64,000 nucleotides of DNA from Veillonellaceae bacterium (GCA_025992895.1 DAJPGA010000001.1:445001-509000); one strand, 5' to 3'; counted from the first letter of the stretch, positions 10,741 to 19,963 are shown. Notes: a model not told the origin generated them from the sequence alone. Program-made: numbers and translations.

Positions 10741-11721
10741 TTGAAGAAGTGGTTGATATTTATCCTGGCGTGCTGTCTTCTTGTGACTGCAGGATGCGGG
10801 GGAGATAAGGATGGCCGCTCCGCGAAGTCCGATTCAGAGATTGTTCTTGCCTATCCGGAGAGTATGAAGAAGATGGGATTCACGGAGAGTGTGGTGCTGC
10901 CGAAGGAGCCACAGCGTGTGGTGTCGCTGGCAAATACGCCGGTGCTTGCTCTGTATGAGCTGGGGGTTCCGCAGGTGGGAATCCCGGATACGAAGATTCT
11001 CCAGTGGCCTGAGGGGCTGAAGAAGGAGGCGAAGCTTTTCCAGACGGGGATGCGGTCTTCCATCGATATGGAATCGATATTGACGCTGAAGCCTGACCTG
11101 GTGCTTGTCGGCGCGCATGCAAAGGATACGTACGGGAAGATTTTCGAAAGGGAGAAGATTCCTGTGTACTACGTGGCAGCCGGTCCGACGGTTTCTTATC
11201 AGGATGTGAAGGATCTGACGCTGATCCTTGCGGATTCTTTGGGGAAGAACAGTCCGAATGCGGAGAAGATCAGGAAGGATTTCTCTTCGATGGAAGAAAG
11301 GATGCAGGCAGAGAGGAGCAGGAATCAGGGGAAGAAGGTCATGGTTCTCCAGTCGGCTCCGCCGCAGTTCTATATCCAGAATAAGAACGGGACTGTGGGT
11401 TCGATGTTTGATCTCCTGGGTTACACGAATGTGGCACCTTCTGCCGGCGGGACGATGGTTCCTATGAATCAGGAAGCGGCTCTTTCTTATGATCCGGACC
11501 TCATCGTCTGCGTGGGCGCGATGAATGGGGAATCGGAGCAGCGGGCGCTGATCGAGGGTGAATTCAAGGATCATGCGGATTACTGGAATCATTTCAAGGC
11601 GGTCCGCGAAGGGCATGTCATTTATCTTCCGAAGTGGTTTGCGGTTTCCGGCGGGCTCGATGAGCTCCAGCAGCTGGATGCATTGATGAAGACGCTGAAG
11701 GAGGCTGAAGGGAAAGCATGA
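10741..11721 (+). CDS. Substrate-binding lipoprotein of an iron/heme/cobalamin-type ABC importer
   Basis: 326 residues, starting with TTG behind AGGTGAGGTG. The first 19 residues form a lipoprotein signal with lipobox TAGC (acylated Cys19). The body has the class III (BtuF/FepB/HmuT-like) arrangement: PQRVVSLANTPVLALYELGV early, IDMESILTLKPDLVLVG in the middle, and a C-terminal lobe with YDPDLIVCVGA. It would hold the ligand in the periplasm and pass it to the permease encoded 4 bases upstream of its own stop. The operon context (TonB system, ChuW/HutW enzyme) favours heme, but sequence alone does not exclude another siderophore or cobamide. Confidence 0.88.
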   Translation: MKKWLIFILACCLLVTAGCGGDKDGRSAKSDSEIVLAYPESMKKMGFTESVVLPKEPQRVVSLANTPVLALYELGVPQVGIPDTKILQWPEGLKKEAKLFQTGMRSSIDMESILTLKPDLVLVGAHAKDTYGKIFEREKIPVYYVAAGPTVSYQDVKDLTLILADSLGKNSPNAEKIRKDFSSMEERMQAERSRNQGKKVMVLQSAPPQFYIQNKNGTVGSMFDLLGYTNVAPSAGGTMVPMNQEAALSYDPDLIVCVGAMNGESEQRALIEGEFKDHADYWNHFKAVREGHVIYLPKWFAVSGGLDELQQLDALMKTLKEAEGKA

Positions 11722-12707
11722 CAGGTCTGATGGAGAGGCGGAGTGCGGCGCTCCTTCTGATCCTTTTTCTGGCGCTGGCGGGTTTGTCTCTCCTGGCTCT
11801 GGGCATCGGAAGCGCGTGGTTTTCGCCAAAGGAAATCGTGGAAGGGCTGTGGAATGGTGACAGTACGATTCATCTGGTAGTGCTGAACCTCCGTCTGCCG
11901 CGGATTCTGATTGCGATCCTGACGGGCGCTGCACTCTCTATTTCCGGGGCGTTGCTGCAGGCAGTGATGAGGAATCCTCTGGCGGATCCAGGGATCATCG
12001 GTGTGTCTGCCGGGGCTGTAACAGCGGCGACGACGGTGATGCTCCTTGTGCCCGGCCTGCTTCTCCTGCTTCCGCTCTTTGCTTTCGGAGGCGCGCTTCT
12101 GGCCTGTGTGATTATTTACATTCTGGCATGGAAGGAGGGCGTGGATCCGGTGCGGATCGTTCTTGCCGGGGTGGCGGTGAATGCGGTGCTGGGGTCGTAC
12201 ACGTCTTTCCTGCAGCTTTTGAATTCGGATAACTTGGCCGGTGTCCTTGGTTTCCTGAACGGAAGTCTTTCAGGACGCGGCTGGGATCAGCTCTGGCTGG
12301 TAGCAGGATATGCGGGGATCGGCCTTTTCCTGGCGTTCCTCTGCATCAAGGGCGCGAATATCCTGCAGCTCGGGGATGAGATGGCGCTGAGCCTTGGCGT
12401 CAATGTGAATGCGTGGCGCATCATCATTTCAGCTGTGGCGGCCTTCCTCGCAGCGGCGACGGTCGCTGTGGCGGGGATGATCGGCTTTGTGGGGCTTGTC
12501 GTGCCGCACATGGCGCGCATGATGGCAGGGGCGGATTACCGCTCGCTGATCCCTGTTTCCGCTCTCCTTGGAAGTCTCATCCTTCTGGCGGCGGATACGG
12601 CGGGGCGCGTGCTGATTCCGGGCATGGAAATCCCGGTGGGCCTTGTGATGGCGATGACGGGCGGGCCGTTTTTCCTGTACATGCTTCGTAAGAAAGGATA
12701 TGTGTGA
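11718..12707 (+). CDS. FecCD-family ABC transporter permease
   Basis: 329 residues with about nine to ten membrane segments, typical for one half of a BtuC/FecCD/HmuU dimer. Recognisable family features are LRLPRILIAILTGAALSISG near the N terminus, QAVMRNPLADPGIIGVSAGA soon after, and GFVGLVVPHMARMMAG before the last helices. The ATG overlaps the TGA of the lipoprotein gene, indicating translational coupling. It forms the membrane channel of the importer. Confidence 0.93.
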   Translation: MTGLMERRSAALLLILFLALAGLSLLALGIGSAWFSPKEIVEGLWNGDSTIHLVVLNLRLPRILIAILTGAALSISGALLQAVMRNPLADPGIIGVSAGAVTAATTVMLLVPGLLLLLPLFAFGGALLACVIIYILAWKEGVDPVRIVLAGVAVNAVLGSYTSFLQLLNSDNLAGVLGFLNGSLSGRGWDQLWLVAGYAGIGLFLAFLCIKGANILQLGDEMALSLGVNVNAWRIIISAVAAFLAAATVAVAGMIGFVGLVVPHMARMMAGADYRSLIPVSALLGSLILLAADTAGRVLIPGMEIPVGLVMAMTGGPFFLYMLRKKGYV

Positions 12708-13486
12708 TGGAACTGTATGGCGCAAAGCTTGGCATCGGCTACGAAAGGAAACTGGTGCTGAGGGATTTCGACATTTCTGTAAAGAAGGGTGAAATCACGA
12801 CGCTGATCGGGCCGAACGGGAGCGGCAAGTCTACGGTCCTAAAGACGCTGACGAGGCTGATCGGTGCAAGGAGCGGGACGGTCTTCCTGGACGGCAGGGA
12901 TCTCAAGGAAATTCCTTCCAAGGAGTTTGCCCGCCATGTGGGCGTCCTTCCGCAGCAGCATCTGGCGCCGCCCAGTTTCAAAGTGAAGGATCTGGTGAGT
13001 TATGGCCGCGTGCCTTACCAGCGCTGGTATCAGGGAAATTCCCCGGAAGATGAGGCGGCGGTGGAGCATGCGATGCGCGCGACGGGCGTCTGGGAGCTCC
13101 GCGACAAGACGGTGTATGACTGCTCCGGCGGAGAGGCCCAGCGCGTCTGGATCGCGGCGGTGCTGGCACAGGAGCCTGAAATCCTCTTTCTCGATGAGCC
13201 GACGACGTTCCTGGATATTTCTTACCAGTACGAAATCATGAGCCTCGTGAAGCGGCTCAACCGGGAGCGTGGCATCGGCGTCGTGATGGTGCTCCATGAC
13301 CTGGGTCAGGCGATGGAGGTAAGCGACCGGGTCATCGTCATCAAGGACGGCAGGAAGTATGCGGAAGGCCCTCCCGAAAAAGTGATCACATCAGAAATGA
13401 TGCGGGAGGTCTACCGAGTGGATTGCGACGTGGTGAGCCTGCCGGACAGAAAAAAGCCTGTCCTTGTTTACCGGGAAATCCTGTAA
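12707..13486 (+). CDS. ABC transporter ATP-binding protein (FepC/HmuV type)
   Basis: About 259 residues. Walker A is GPNGSGKST, the signature is CSGGEAQRVWIA, Walker B is EILFLDEPTTFLD and the switch histidine lies in MVLHDLGQAMEV. It energises the importer from the cytoplasmic side. A GTG at 12704 precedes the ATG at 12707; both overlap the permease stop and the ATG is preferred. The C-terminal tail (VSLPDRKKPVLVYREIL) is typical of FepC/HmuV-like subunits. Confidence 0.92.
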   Translation: MELYGAKLGIGYERKLVLRDFDISVKKGEITTLIGPNGSGKSTVLKTLTRLIGARSGTVFLDGRDLKEIPSKEFARHVGVLPQQHLAPPSFKVKDLVSYGRVPYQRWYQGNSPEDEAAVEHAMRATGVWELRDKTVYDCSGGEAQRVWIAAVLAQEPEILFLDEPTTFLDISYQYEIMSLVKRLNRERGIGVVMVLHDLGQAMEVSDRVIVIKDGRKYAEGPPEKVITSEMMREVYRVDCDVVSLPDRKKPVLVYREIL

Positions 13487-13490
13487 TCAT

Positions 13491-13547
13491 CATCGCTTGA
13501 AGTCTCAGATTTCCTCTTTTGACAAGCGATGGTTTCCAGAGGAAATC
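13491..13547 (+). promoter_or_regulatory. Two interleaved inverted repeats (possible pseudoknot) before exbB
   Basis: CATCGCTTG (13491) pairs with CAAGCGATG (13523), and GATTTCCTCT (13508) pairs with AGAGGAAATC (13538). Both stems are perfect, 9 and 10 base pairs, and they cross. They can form an H-type pseudoknot or two mutually exclusive hairpins in the transcript, 14 bases before the exbB ribosome binding site. Confidence 0.5.
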
Positions 13548-13574
13548 GGGAATTGAACATAAAAGGAGTCGAAA

Positions 13575-14231
13575 ATGAATTTGTTTGCAGCAGGTCTGGA
13601 TTATTTCGTGAAAGGCGGCTGGGTCATGTACCCCCTGCTCCTCTGTTCGATAGCTGCTGTAGCGATCGGTGTGGAGCGTTTCCTTTTCTTCAAGAAAGCC
13701 GACAGCGGCAGGGCCTTCACCAAGGAGTTCTGCCATTACGTGGAAAAGAGTGACTGGAACCATGCCAAAGAGCTCGCGGACAGCACGCAGGGCGAAATCG
13801 CAAAGCTGGCGACGATTGTCATGGAGCGTCATGGAAATTATGAGTACCTGGAAAATTTCATCAGCTACCGCGCAGAGCGTGCGATGGATAAGTTCAGCAA
13901 GAATCTTTCTTATTTAAGTATGATTGTCACCCTGGCTCCGGTGCTTGGACTTCTGGGGACGGTCACGGGCATGATGGGCGCTTTCAATAACCTGACGCAG
14001 CGCATGGCCAATCCGTCGGCAGTCACAGGCGGCCTTGCCGAAGCGATGATCACGACGGTCTTCGGTCTCTGCATTTCCATCGTGGCGGTCTGCTTCCAGT
14101 GCTACTTCGGGCGCCGCATGAAGATCATCATGCTGAATCTGGAGGAAATGGGAAATACGCTTCTGGAAGCGGTCCAGAAGAAGTCGGAGCGAAAGACGCT
14201 GGGGTTTATGCAAAGAGGTAAGGAAGCATGA
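13575..14231 (+). CDS. exbB: ExbB, proton-channel subunit of the TonB energiser
   Basis: 218 residues of the MotA/TolQ/ExbB family, preceded by AAAGGAGTCG. One membrane helix lies near residues 18-38 and a long cytoplasmic loop follows. Two more helices come near 112-132 (VTLAPVLGLLGTVTGMMGAF, the conserved pore motif) and 150-175. It would form the ExbB5-ExbD2 motor that couples the proton gradient to TonB. Its gene starts 89 bases after the ATPase gene and overlaps exbD by 4 bases. Confidence 0.95.
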   Translation: MNLFAAGLDYFVKGGWVMYPLLLCSIAAVAIGVERFLFFKKADSGRAFTKEFCHYVEKSDWNHAKELADSTQGEIAKLATIVMERHGNYEYLENFISYRAERAMDKFSKNLSYLSMIVTLAPVLGLLGTVTGMMGAFNNLTQRMANPSAVTGGLAEAMITTVFGLCISIVAVCFQCYFGRRMKIIMLNLEEMGNTLLEAVQKKSERKTLGFMQRGKEA

Positions 14232-14647
14232 TCAAGCTCGAAAGACGCAGGCACCATCATGTGGGAATCATGATCAGCCCGATGATCGATATGAGTTTCC
14301 TGCTCCTGGTGTTCTTCGTGGTGAATACCATGACGATGAGTGAAGTGAATACGGTGCCGGTCCAGCTGCCATCCGCTTCTTCGGCGCAGCTCGAGGAAAG
14401 CACGCCCTTTGCCGTTACGGTGAAAGAGGACGGGAGTCTCTACCTTGGAAAGACGCCTGTTACGAGGGATGTACTTCTGGCAAGGGCCAAGGAAAGGGCT
14501 TCGAAGGATCCGAGTTTCTCCATCGTCATTTACGGGGACGGGAAAGTCTCTTATGAGTCCATCGTCAAGCTCCTGGATGACTGCAAGGAAGCCGGCATCA
14601 CCCGGGTGGGGCTTGCGGTAGAACAGGCGGCGCCGCATGAATCTTAA
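14228..14647 (+). CDS. exbD: ExbD, TonB energiser subunit
   Basis: 139 residues. A short cytoplasmic N terminus is followed by one membrane helix carrying the conserved aspartate in SPMIDMSFLLLVFFVV, then a periplasmic domain (SIVIYGDGKVSYESIVKLLD). Start and stop both overlap neighbours (exbB by 4 bases, tonB by 11), so the three proteins are made in a coupled way. Confidence 0.94.
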   Translation: MIKLERRRHHHVGIMISPMIDMSFLLLVFFVVNTMTMSEVNTVPVQLPSASSAQLEESTPFAVTVKEDGSLYLGKTPVTRDVLLARAKERASKDPSFSIVIYGDGKVSYESIVKLLDDCKEAGITRVGLAVEQAAPHES

Positions 14648-15320
14648 TGATACGGAGAAGGGGATGGCCATCTCTCTGGCGGCGCATTTCCTGGCGTTTC
14701 TTCTGATCGGGATTGCGGGATTTCAGACGATGTCGAAGTGGCATGATGAGAGGGTCTATACGGTGGCCGTTGTTTCAGGGCGCCCCGCATCGGCCAAGAA
14801 ATCATCGGCAAAACCCGCACCGGCGAAGGCCAGGGGAAGCCCGAAGAACTTGGAGAATACGGCTCCGCTTCCGGATGCGCCGGCCATGGCATCAGACATA
14901 TCGGATGCATCTGAACCCGTTGAGGAAAGCAGCGCCTCTTTCAGCGAAAGCGGAGAGTCTGCCGCCACTGAGGCACAGGGCGGCAGTGAAGGAAGCGGAA
15001 CGGCAGAAGAACCGTCGGGACCAAGCTTTGATACGGAAGCCATTCAGGCTGATGTATCGCCGACGCTTTCCGGTACCGTGCCGGCTGCTTATCCTGAAGC
15101 GCTTCGCCGCCGCGGGATCGAAGGCGAGGTCCGGGTGCAGATGGTTGTCGGAAAAGACGGCTCGGTCGAGTCGGCCACCGTCATTTCCAGCTCAGGCTAC
15201 GGGCTCATGGACAAGGCGGCTGTCAACGCTGCCTATGGCTACACGTTCAGCCCGGCCTATAAAGAAGGGATTCCGGTACGCTGCTATGCAGTGCGGACAT
15301 TCCGCTGCAGATTGACTTAA
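14637..15320 (+). CDS. tonB: TonB energy-transducing protein
   Basis: 227 residues: an N-terminal membrane anchor (about 12-31), a long low-complexity periplasmic linker rich in Ser, Ala, Glu and Pro, and a C-terminal TonB domain (about 145-227) with YPEALRRRGIEGEVRVQMVV. The linker is acidic and serine-rich rather than the usual Pro-Lys/Pro-Glu rod. It would span the periplasm and pull on the TonB box of the receptor encoded next. Confidence 0.92.
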   Translation: MNLNDTEKGMAISLAAHFLAFLLIGIAGFQTMSKWHDERVYTVAVVSGRPASAKKSSAKPAPAKARGSPKNLENTAPLPDAPAMASDISDASEPVEESSASFSESGESAATEAQGGSEGSGTAEEPSGPSFDTEAIQADVSPTLSGTVPAAYPEALRRRGIEGEVRVQMVVGKDGSVESATVISSSGYGLMDKAAVNAAYGYTFSPAYKEGIPVRCYAVRTFRCRLT

Positions 15321-15403
15321 TTTATTTCCTGCGGCTCGGGAGGCCGCAAGCGGAAGGTATGCAGCAGGGGAACGCTGCGAATATTTTTAAAGGAGAATGA
15401 GTG

Positions 15404-17377
15404 ATGATGTATAAGAAAAATATGGCAAGACAGGCGGTAAGAATTTTATGCATGGGAGCGGCCGCAGGCGCTATCCAGATGGGAGCTGTGATGGCTGTCT
15501 CTGCAGCAGACGGGATGGATTCCTATGATGTGGGCGATACCGTCGTAACAGCGACGAAGACGAAGCTGGCTGAAAAGACCGTCCCGATGTCGACGCAGGT
15601 CATTACGGAAAAGGATATTAAGGAATCGGGCGCTTACAATGTCCGCGATGCATTGAAGACCGTGGCAGGGCTCAACGTCATGGAAGCAGGGATGACAGGA
15701 AATAAGGTGTCCATCCGCGGCATGGGCTCCTCCTCGACACTGATCCTCTTAGACGGCATGCGCCTTTCCGGAGAAGATTCGGGCAGCACGATGAATGTAT
15801 ACCAGCTGAACCGTATCAACCTGCAGGATGTGGAACGCATCGAAATCATCCGCGGTTCCAGCTCCGGCCTCTACGGCAGTGATGCAATGGGCGGCGTCAT
15901 CAATATCACCACGAAGAAGAACAAGGCAAAGGGCGGCTACGTCGGAACGCAGCTCGGATCCCGTGAAAACTCCGTTTACGGCGGATTCTCGACCGGGGAT
16001 ATCGGAAAGCTCAATATGAACTTCAACTACAATCTGACGAAGGTCCGCGCGCAGACGACGAACGGGGAAACAAATATGTACGGGCCGAAGCGTTACTTCG
16101 ATTTCCAGGGAAATTACAGCTTCAATGACCACAGCGGCCTCGACTTCGGTGCTTCCTTCCTGAAGGAACAGTTCCATGATTTCACGCCAGGTGCTGTTTC
16201 GTCCAAGGACATGACGGAATGGTTCGACAACAACCGCTCCGACTACCACGTGAAGTACTGGGGCTTCAACGATAAGAATGACTACGAATTCCAGACCTAC
16301 TACAGCCGCCTTGGCAAGGAATCCAAGAAGAAGACACCGTCTGCATGGTCCGACTTCGACCACTCCGTATACAAGACTTACGTTGTGGAAGGAAAGAATA
16401 CGTACAAGGCCAATGACGACCACACCATCACTTACGGCGCTGAATACAGGAAACAGGAAGCAGGCGGAACGAGACTCGGCTCCGGCGCTTTCAATGAATA
16501 CACTGATACGTACCTGGGCATCAGCAAGCCGTACTCTTCAGCGAGCGTGGAATCCTACGCAGCATACCTGCAGGATGAATGGAAGATATCCGACAAGCTC
16601 TTCTTCGTACCGAGCCTCCGCTATGACCACCATGGCAGCTTCGGCGCCGCATGGTCCCCGCGTGCCGGCCTGACGTACAACATTGACGACCATACAAGAA
16701 TCAAGACGAACTACGGCTATGGCTACCGTGCGCCGAGCATTTTCGAACTCTACTCCCATATGGACCGCAATATGGGCAGAATGCAGGTCCAGGTCTGGGG
16801 CAACAGCGATCTCGAGGCAGAAAAGTCCAGAACCTTTGATATCGGCCTTGAATTTGAAAGAGGAAACGGCGCCGGCAAGGTGACCTATTTCCATAACAAG
16901 ATCAAGAACATGATCAATTCCAAGCTGCTCGGCCGCTTCGGAAGAATCGTCCGCTACCAGTATGTCAATATCGACAATGCTGTCATGGACGGTGTCGAAG
17001 GGGAATACAGCTACCGCTTCAACAAGCACTGGGATGCCAAGGTGAACCTGACCTACCTGGATGCGAGAGATAAGACGACGAATGAGCGCATTTCTGAAAA
17101 CGCGCGCATGAACGGCCTCGTGCAGATTTCCTGGACCGATGCGAAGGAAAATCCGTGGACCGCATCCCTCTACAACCTCTGGTACAAGGATTACCTGGAC
17201 GGCGAAGGAAAGAACTACACCTACAGCACGACCAATTTCATTGTTACCAAGGATCTTTCCAAGTCGACACAGATCTATGCCGGCGTCGACAACATTTTCG
17301 ACAAGACATTCTCCGATGATGATGATTACTCCATTTACGGACGCACCTGGAGAACCGGCGTGACATTTAAATTCTAA
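15404..17377 (+). CDS. TonB-dependent outer-membrane receptor, probably for heme
   Basis: About 657 residues. A signal peptide ends near VMAVSAAD; the TonB box is DTVVTATK near residue 45. The plug domain (VRDALKTVAGLNVM to GVINITTKK) is followed by a 22-strand type barrel ending in aromatic TFKF. The motif YRAPSIFELY followed by GNSDLEAEKS recalls the FRAP/NPDL box of heme and haemoglobin receptors, which with the ChuW/HutW neighbour supports heme. GTG at 15401 is an alternative start; AGGAG at 15391 fits ATG 15404 slightly better. Confidence 0.88.
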   Translation: MMYKKNMARQAVRILCMGAAAGAIQMGAVMAVSAADGMDSYDVGDTVVTATKTKLAEKTVPMSTQVITEKDIKESGAYNVRDALKTVAGLNVMEAGMTGNKVSIRGMGSSSTLILLDGMRLSGEDSGSTMNVYQLNRINLQDVERIEIIRGSSSGLYGSDAMGGVINITTKKNKAKGGYVGTQLGSRENSVYGGFSTGDIGKLNMNFNYNLTKVRAQTTNGETNMYGPKRYFDFQGNYSFNDHSGLDFGASFLKEQFHDFTPGAVSSKDMTEWFDNNRSDYHVKYWGFNDKNDYEFQTYYSRLGKESKKKTPSAWSDFDHSVYKTYVVEGKNTYKANDDHTITYGAEYRKQEAGGTRLGSGAFNEYTDTYLGISKPYSSASVESYAAYLQDEWKISDKLFFVPSLRYDHHGSFGAAWSPRAGLTYNIDDHTRIKTNYGYGYRAPSIFELYSHMDRNMGRMQVQVWGNSDLEAEKSRTFDIGLEFERGNGAGKVTYFHNKIKNMINSKLLGRFGRIVRYQYVNIDNAVMDGVEGEYSYRFNKHWDAKVNLTYLDARDKTTNERISENARMNGLVQISWTDAKENPWTASLYNLWYKDYLDGEGKNYTYSTTNFIVTKDLSKSTQIYAGVDNIFDKTFSDDDDYSIYGRTWRTGVTFKF

Positions 17378-17388
17378 GGGAGGACTTC

Positions 17389-17913
17389 ATGAAAAGTATC
17401 GTTTTATATTCGACAAGGACCGGAAATACGAAGATGGTGGCAGAGGCGATCGCTTCTGCGCTGCCGGAGGGGACGCCCTGCCGCAATATCCGCGAGATGA
17501 ACGAGTCTCTCTCTGATTATGACTGCGTCTTCATGGGCTTCTGGGTGGACAAGGGCACGGCCGATGATGCTTCCAGAAAGGTTCTGGAAAATCTCCATAA
17601 CCGCCATGTAGCCGTCTTTGCCACTGCCGGTGTCAATCCGGCCAGCAGCCATGCGCAGGACTGCCTCAAGAACGGCGCTTCCCTTCTTCCTGAAGGAAAG
17701 AAGCCGGCAGGCACCTTCATCTGCCAGGGCAAAGTCGATCCTAAGCTGATCGAAGCGATGTACAAGCGCTTCCCGGCGGATAATCCGCATGGCAGAAATC
17801 CGGAAAGCGAGGCGCGCCATAAGGAAGCTTCCACTCATCCGGATGCAGCAGACCTTGAAAATGCAGCCGCTTTTGCCAGAAATGTGATGAATTTCATCCA
17901 GGCTGAAAAGTAA
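17389..17913 (+). CDS. Flavodoxin-like protein of the heme locus
   Basis: 174 residues. The N terminus LYSTRTGNTKMVAEAI is a flavodoxin FMN phosphate-binding loop. The remainder (VFMGFWVDKGTADD, VAVFATAGVNP, FICQGKVDP) matches the flavodoxin-like proteins often encoded with heme-opening enzymes, such as the BilS/HutX-neighbour type. It lies 11 bases after the receptor gene and 10 bases before the radical SAM gene, so it most likely supplies electrons to that enzyme. The direct partnership is inferred from context. Confidence 0.82.
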   Translation: MKSIVLYSTRTGNTKMVAEAIASALPEGTPCRNIREMNESLSDYDCVFMGFWVDKGTADDASRKVLENLHNRHVAVFATAGVNPASSHAQDCLKNGASLLPEGKKPAGTFICQGKVDPKLIEAMYKRFPADNPHGRNPESEARHKEASTHPDAADLENAAAFARNVMNFIQAEK

Positions 17914-17923
17914 GGAGAGTGCG

Positions 17924-19321
17924 ATGGATTTAAGACAGTATTTTGACCAGCTCACGCCCGAAAAGAGGGTGATGCAGTTCGGAAGGAAGACGGATGAGCC
18001 GCTCCGCCTGGCTTTCGATAGCAAGAGGGTCGTTCATGCCGGGATGGGCGGGAGCATGGTGCCGCCTCCTATGGTGCAGAAGGTCTGGCAGGATATGATG
18101 GCAAAGCCCGTGGAAGGGCATCCGACGCAGATGGCTTATATCCATATCCCCTTCTGCAAGACGAAATGCCTCTACTGCCCTTTCTTCCAGAACGGGACGA
18201 ACCAGGACGAAGAGGACCGCTACATCGACCACCTGGTGAAGGAAATCGAGATGGGAGCCGATTCCCCTCGGCTTTCCAGCTCGCCCATCCATGCCGTATT
18301 CATCGGAGGCGGTACTCCGACCTCCCTCTCTCCTGAAAATGCAGGCCGCCTGCTTTCCACGATCCAGAGATGCCTTCCACTTGCCAATGATTACGAACTC
18401 ACCTTCGAAGGCCGCGTGCATGATCTCGTGCCGGAGAAGATGGATGTATGGTTCAAGAACGGCGTGAACCGCATGTCGCTTGGCGTGCAGTCCTTCGATA
18501 CGAAGGTGCGCCAGGCCGTGGGCCGCATCGACGATGGGGAGACGGTATTCTCCCGCCTGCAGGAGCTTATGTCCTACAACCAGTGTGCTGTCGTCATCGA
18601 CCTCATGTACGGGCTGCCGTACCAGACGATGGACGTGTGGCACAAGGACGTGGAAACGCTCGTGGAATCAGGCATCGACGGTGCCGATCTCTACCAGCTG
18701 AATGTCTTTGAACACAGTGACCTCAATCTGGCCATCCAGAGGGGGAAACTCCCTCCGGCGGCACCGACACAGGTGCAGTCTGCCATGTTCTCCTATGGCA
18801 AGAACTACCTCGACGCACAGGGCTACAAGCGCCTCAGTTTCTGCCACTGGGCAAGGAACAACAGGGAGCGGAGCCTTTACAATACGCAGGCCCGCTTCGG
18901 CACGCACCTCTTCCCCTTTGGCTGCGGGGCTGGCGGCCATGTCGACGGTCTTTCCACCATGCTCGACCGCAGGCTTCCGGCCTATGAAAAGGCCATCGAC
19001 GAAGGAAGAAAGCCGATGATGTTCCTGATGAACCAGTCGCCCAATGCCCATCTGGAAGAAGATATCCAGGGACAGATGAACCAGAGCAGGCTCGACCTTG
19101 ATAAACTGATCCAGAGGGAAGAAAAACTGGCCAGCATGGAATTCCTGGGACCTCTGTGGGAAGACTATGGCCTTTGGAAGCATAACGGCTACCTGTACCA
19201 GCTGACCGAAGCCGGCCAGTTCTGGCAGGTCAATATGACGCAGACACTCCTTGAAAGCGTGAACCATCTCATGGGAGAAGAAACGGAAATCCAGCACAGG
19301 AGAATCGCCGCGCAGGGCTGA
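17924..19321 (+). CDS. hutW: ChuW/HutW-type radical SAM enzyme for anaerobic heme degradation
   Basis: 465 residues of the HemN-like radical SAM family. The cluster motif CKTKCLYC (Cys78, Cys82, Cys85) binds the 4Fe-4S/SAM centre; GGGTPTSLS is the SAM-binding glycine motif. Known members (ChuW, HutW) use SAM and an electron donor to open the heme ring without oxygen, releasing iron and a linear tetrapyrrole (anaerobilin). The operon position after a TonB heme-type receptor and a flavodoxin fits this role better than coproporphyrinogen dehydrogenation. Ribosome binding site AAGGAG precedes the ATG. Confidence 0.85.
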   Translation: MDLRQYFDQLTPEKRVMQFGRKTDEPLRLAFDSKRVVHAGMGGSMVPPPMVQKVWQDMMAKPVEGHPTQMAYIHIPFCKTKCLYCPFFQNGTNQDEEDRYIDHLVKEIEMGADSPRLSSSPIHAVFIGGGTPTSLSPENAGRLLSTIQRCLPLANDYELTFEGRVHDLVPEKMDVWFKNGVNRMSLGVQSFDTKVRQAVGRIDDGETVFSRLQELMSYNQCAVVIDLMYGLPYQTMDVWHKDVETLVESGIDGADLYQLNVFEHSDLNLAIQRGKLPPAAPTQVQSAMFSYGKNYLDAQGYKRLSFCHWARNNRERSLYNTQARFGTHLFPFGCGAGGHVDGLSTMLDRRLPAYEKAIDEGRKPMMFLMNQSPNAHLEEDIQGQMNQSRLDLDKLIQREEKLASMEFLGPLWEDYGLWKHNGYLYQLTEAGQFWQVNMTQTLLESVNHLMGEETEIQHRRIAAQG

Positions 19322-19368
19322 TGCTGTTTCCTGACAAGGCAGTTCGCCTGGAAACATAAAATTGGGGC

Positions 19369-19408
19369 TGTGGCAAAATGTGCCATCATTTTGCCGCGGT
19401 CCTTTTTT
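19369..19408 (+). terminator. Terminator of the heme operon
   Basis: TGTGGCAAAATG pairs with CATTTTGCCGCG (two G-T pairs), followed by GTCCTTTTTTGC. Confidence 0.85.
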
Positions 19409-19469
19409 GCGGCACTAGGGAACGCGCATTTCCCGGGATTTTCTATGCCCAAGCCCCTTTCCCGCCGGT

Positions 19470-19498
19470 TTGCTATACAGGGGGCGAAAAGTTATAAT
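19470..19498 (+). promoter_or_regulatory. Promoter of the DtxR-type regulator gene
   Basis: TTGCTA at 19470 and TATAAT at 19493 with a 17-base spacer, giving the regulator its own transcript after the operon terminator. Confidence 0.7.
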
Positions 19499-19564
19499 AG
19501 ATACACTGTATGGTAAAATACAGCATGAATGGTAAAATGATTCTTGACGAAGGCAGGTGATCTC

Positions 19565-19951
19565 ATGGAAGTACATGAAGCAACAGAAATGTATATGAAG
19601 ACGATCCTCGTGTTGAAGAAGCGCCTTGGAACAGCGAGATCCATCGACGTGGCCAATGAAATGGGATATTCCAAGCCCACGATCAGCATTGCCATGAAGA
19701 AATTTCGCCAGGAAGGCTTGATTACGGTGGATGAATCTAACTGTATCCATCTGACGGACGCAGGGCAGACGATCGCTGAGCGGATCTATGAAAGGCATCA
19801 GGTCCTTTCTTACATTCTGGAATCCATGGGCGTTTCCGAAAAGCACGCCCTCGACGATGCATGCAAGATCGAGCATGATATCAGCGATGAAACCTTTACA
19901 GCTTTGAAGAAGGAATATGACAGGCTGAAAAAGGAAGAAACGCAGAAATAA
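19565..19951 (+). CDS. DtxR-family metal-dependent repressor (iron-type ligands)
   Basis: 128 residues: an N-terminal winged helix (TARSIDVANEMGYSKPTISI) and a dimerisation/metal domain, without the C-terminal SH3-like domain of long DtxR proteins. The ligand pattern follows iron-sensing DtxR rather than MntR: Met9 in TEMYM, Cys100, Glu103 and His104 in CKIEH, with ancillary His78. The ATG at 19565 follows AAGGCAGGTGA; an upstream TTG at 19544 is in frame but less likely. It probably represses the heme operon at the 10651 operator when iron is plentiful. Confidence 0.85.
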   Translation: MEVHEATEMYMKTILVLKKRLGTARSIDVANEMGYSKPTISIAMKKFRQEGLITVDESNCIHLTDAGQTIAERIYERHQVLSYILESMGVSEKHALDDACKIEHDISDETFTALKKEYDRLKKEETQK

Positions 19952-19963
19952 AGATTGGACAAT

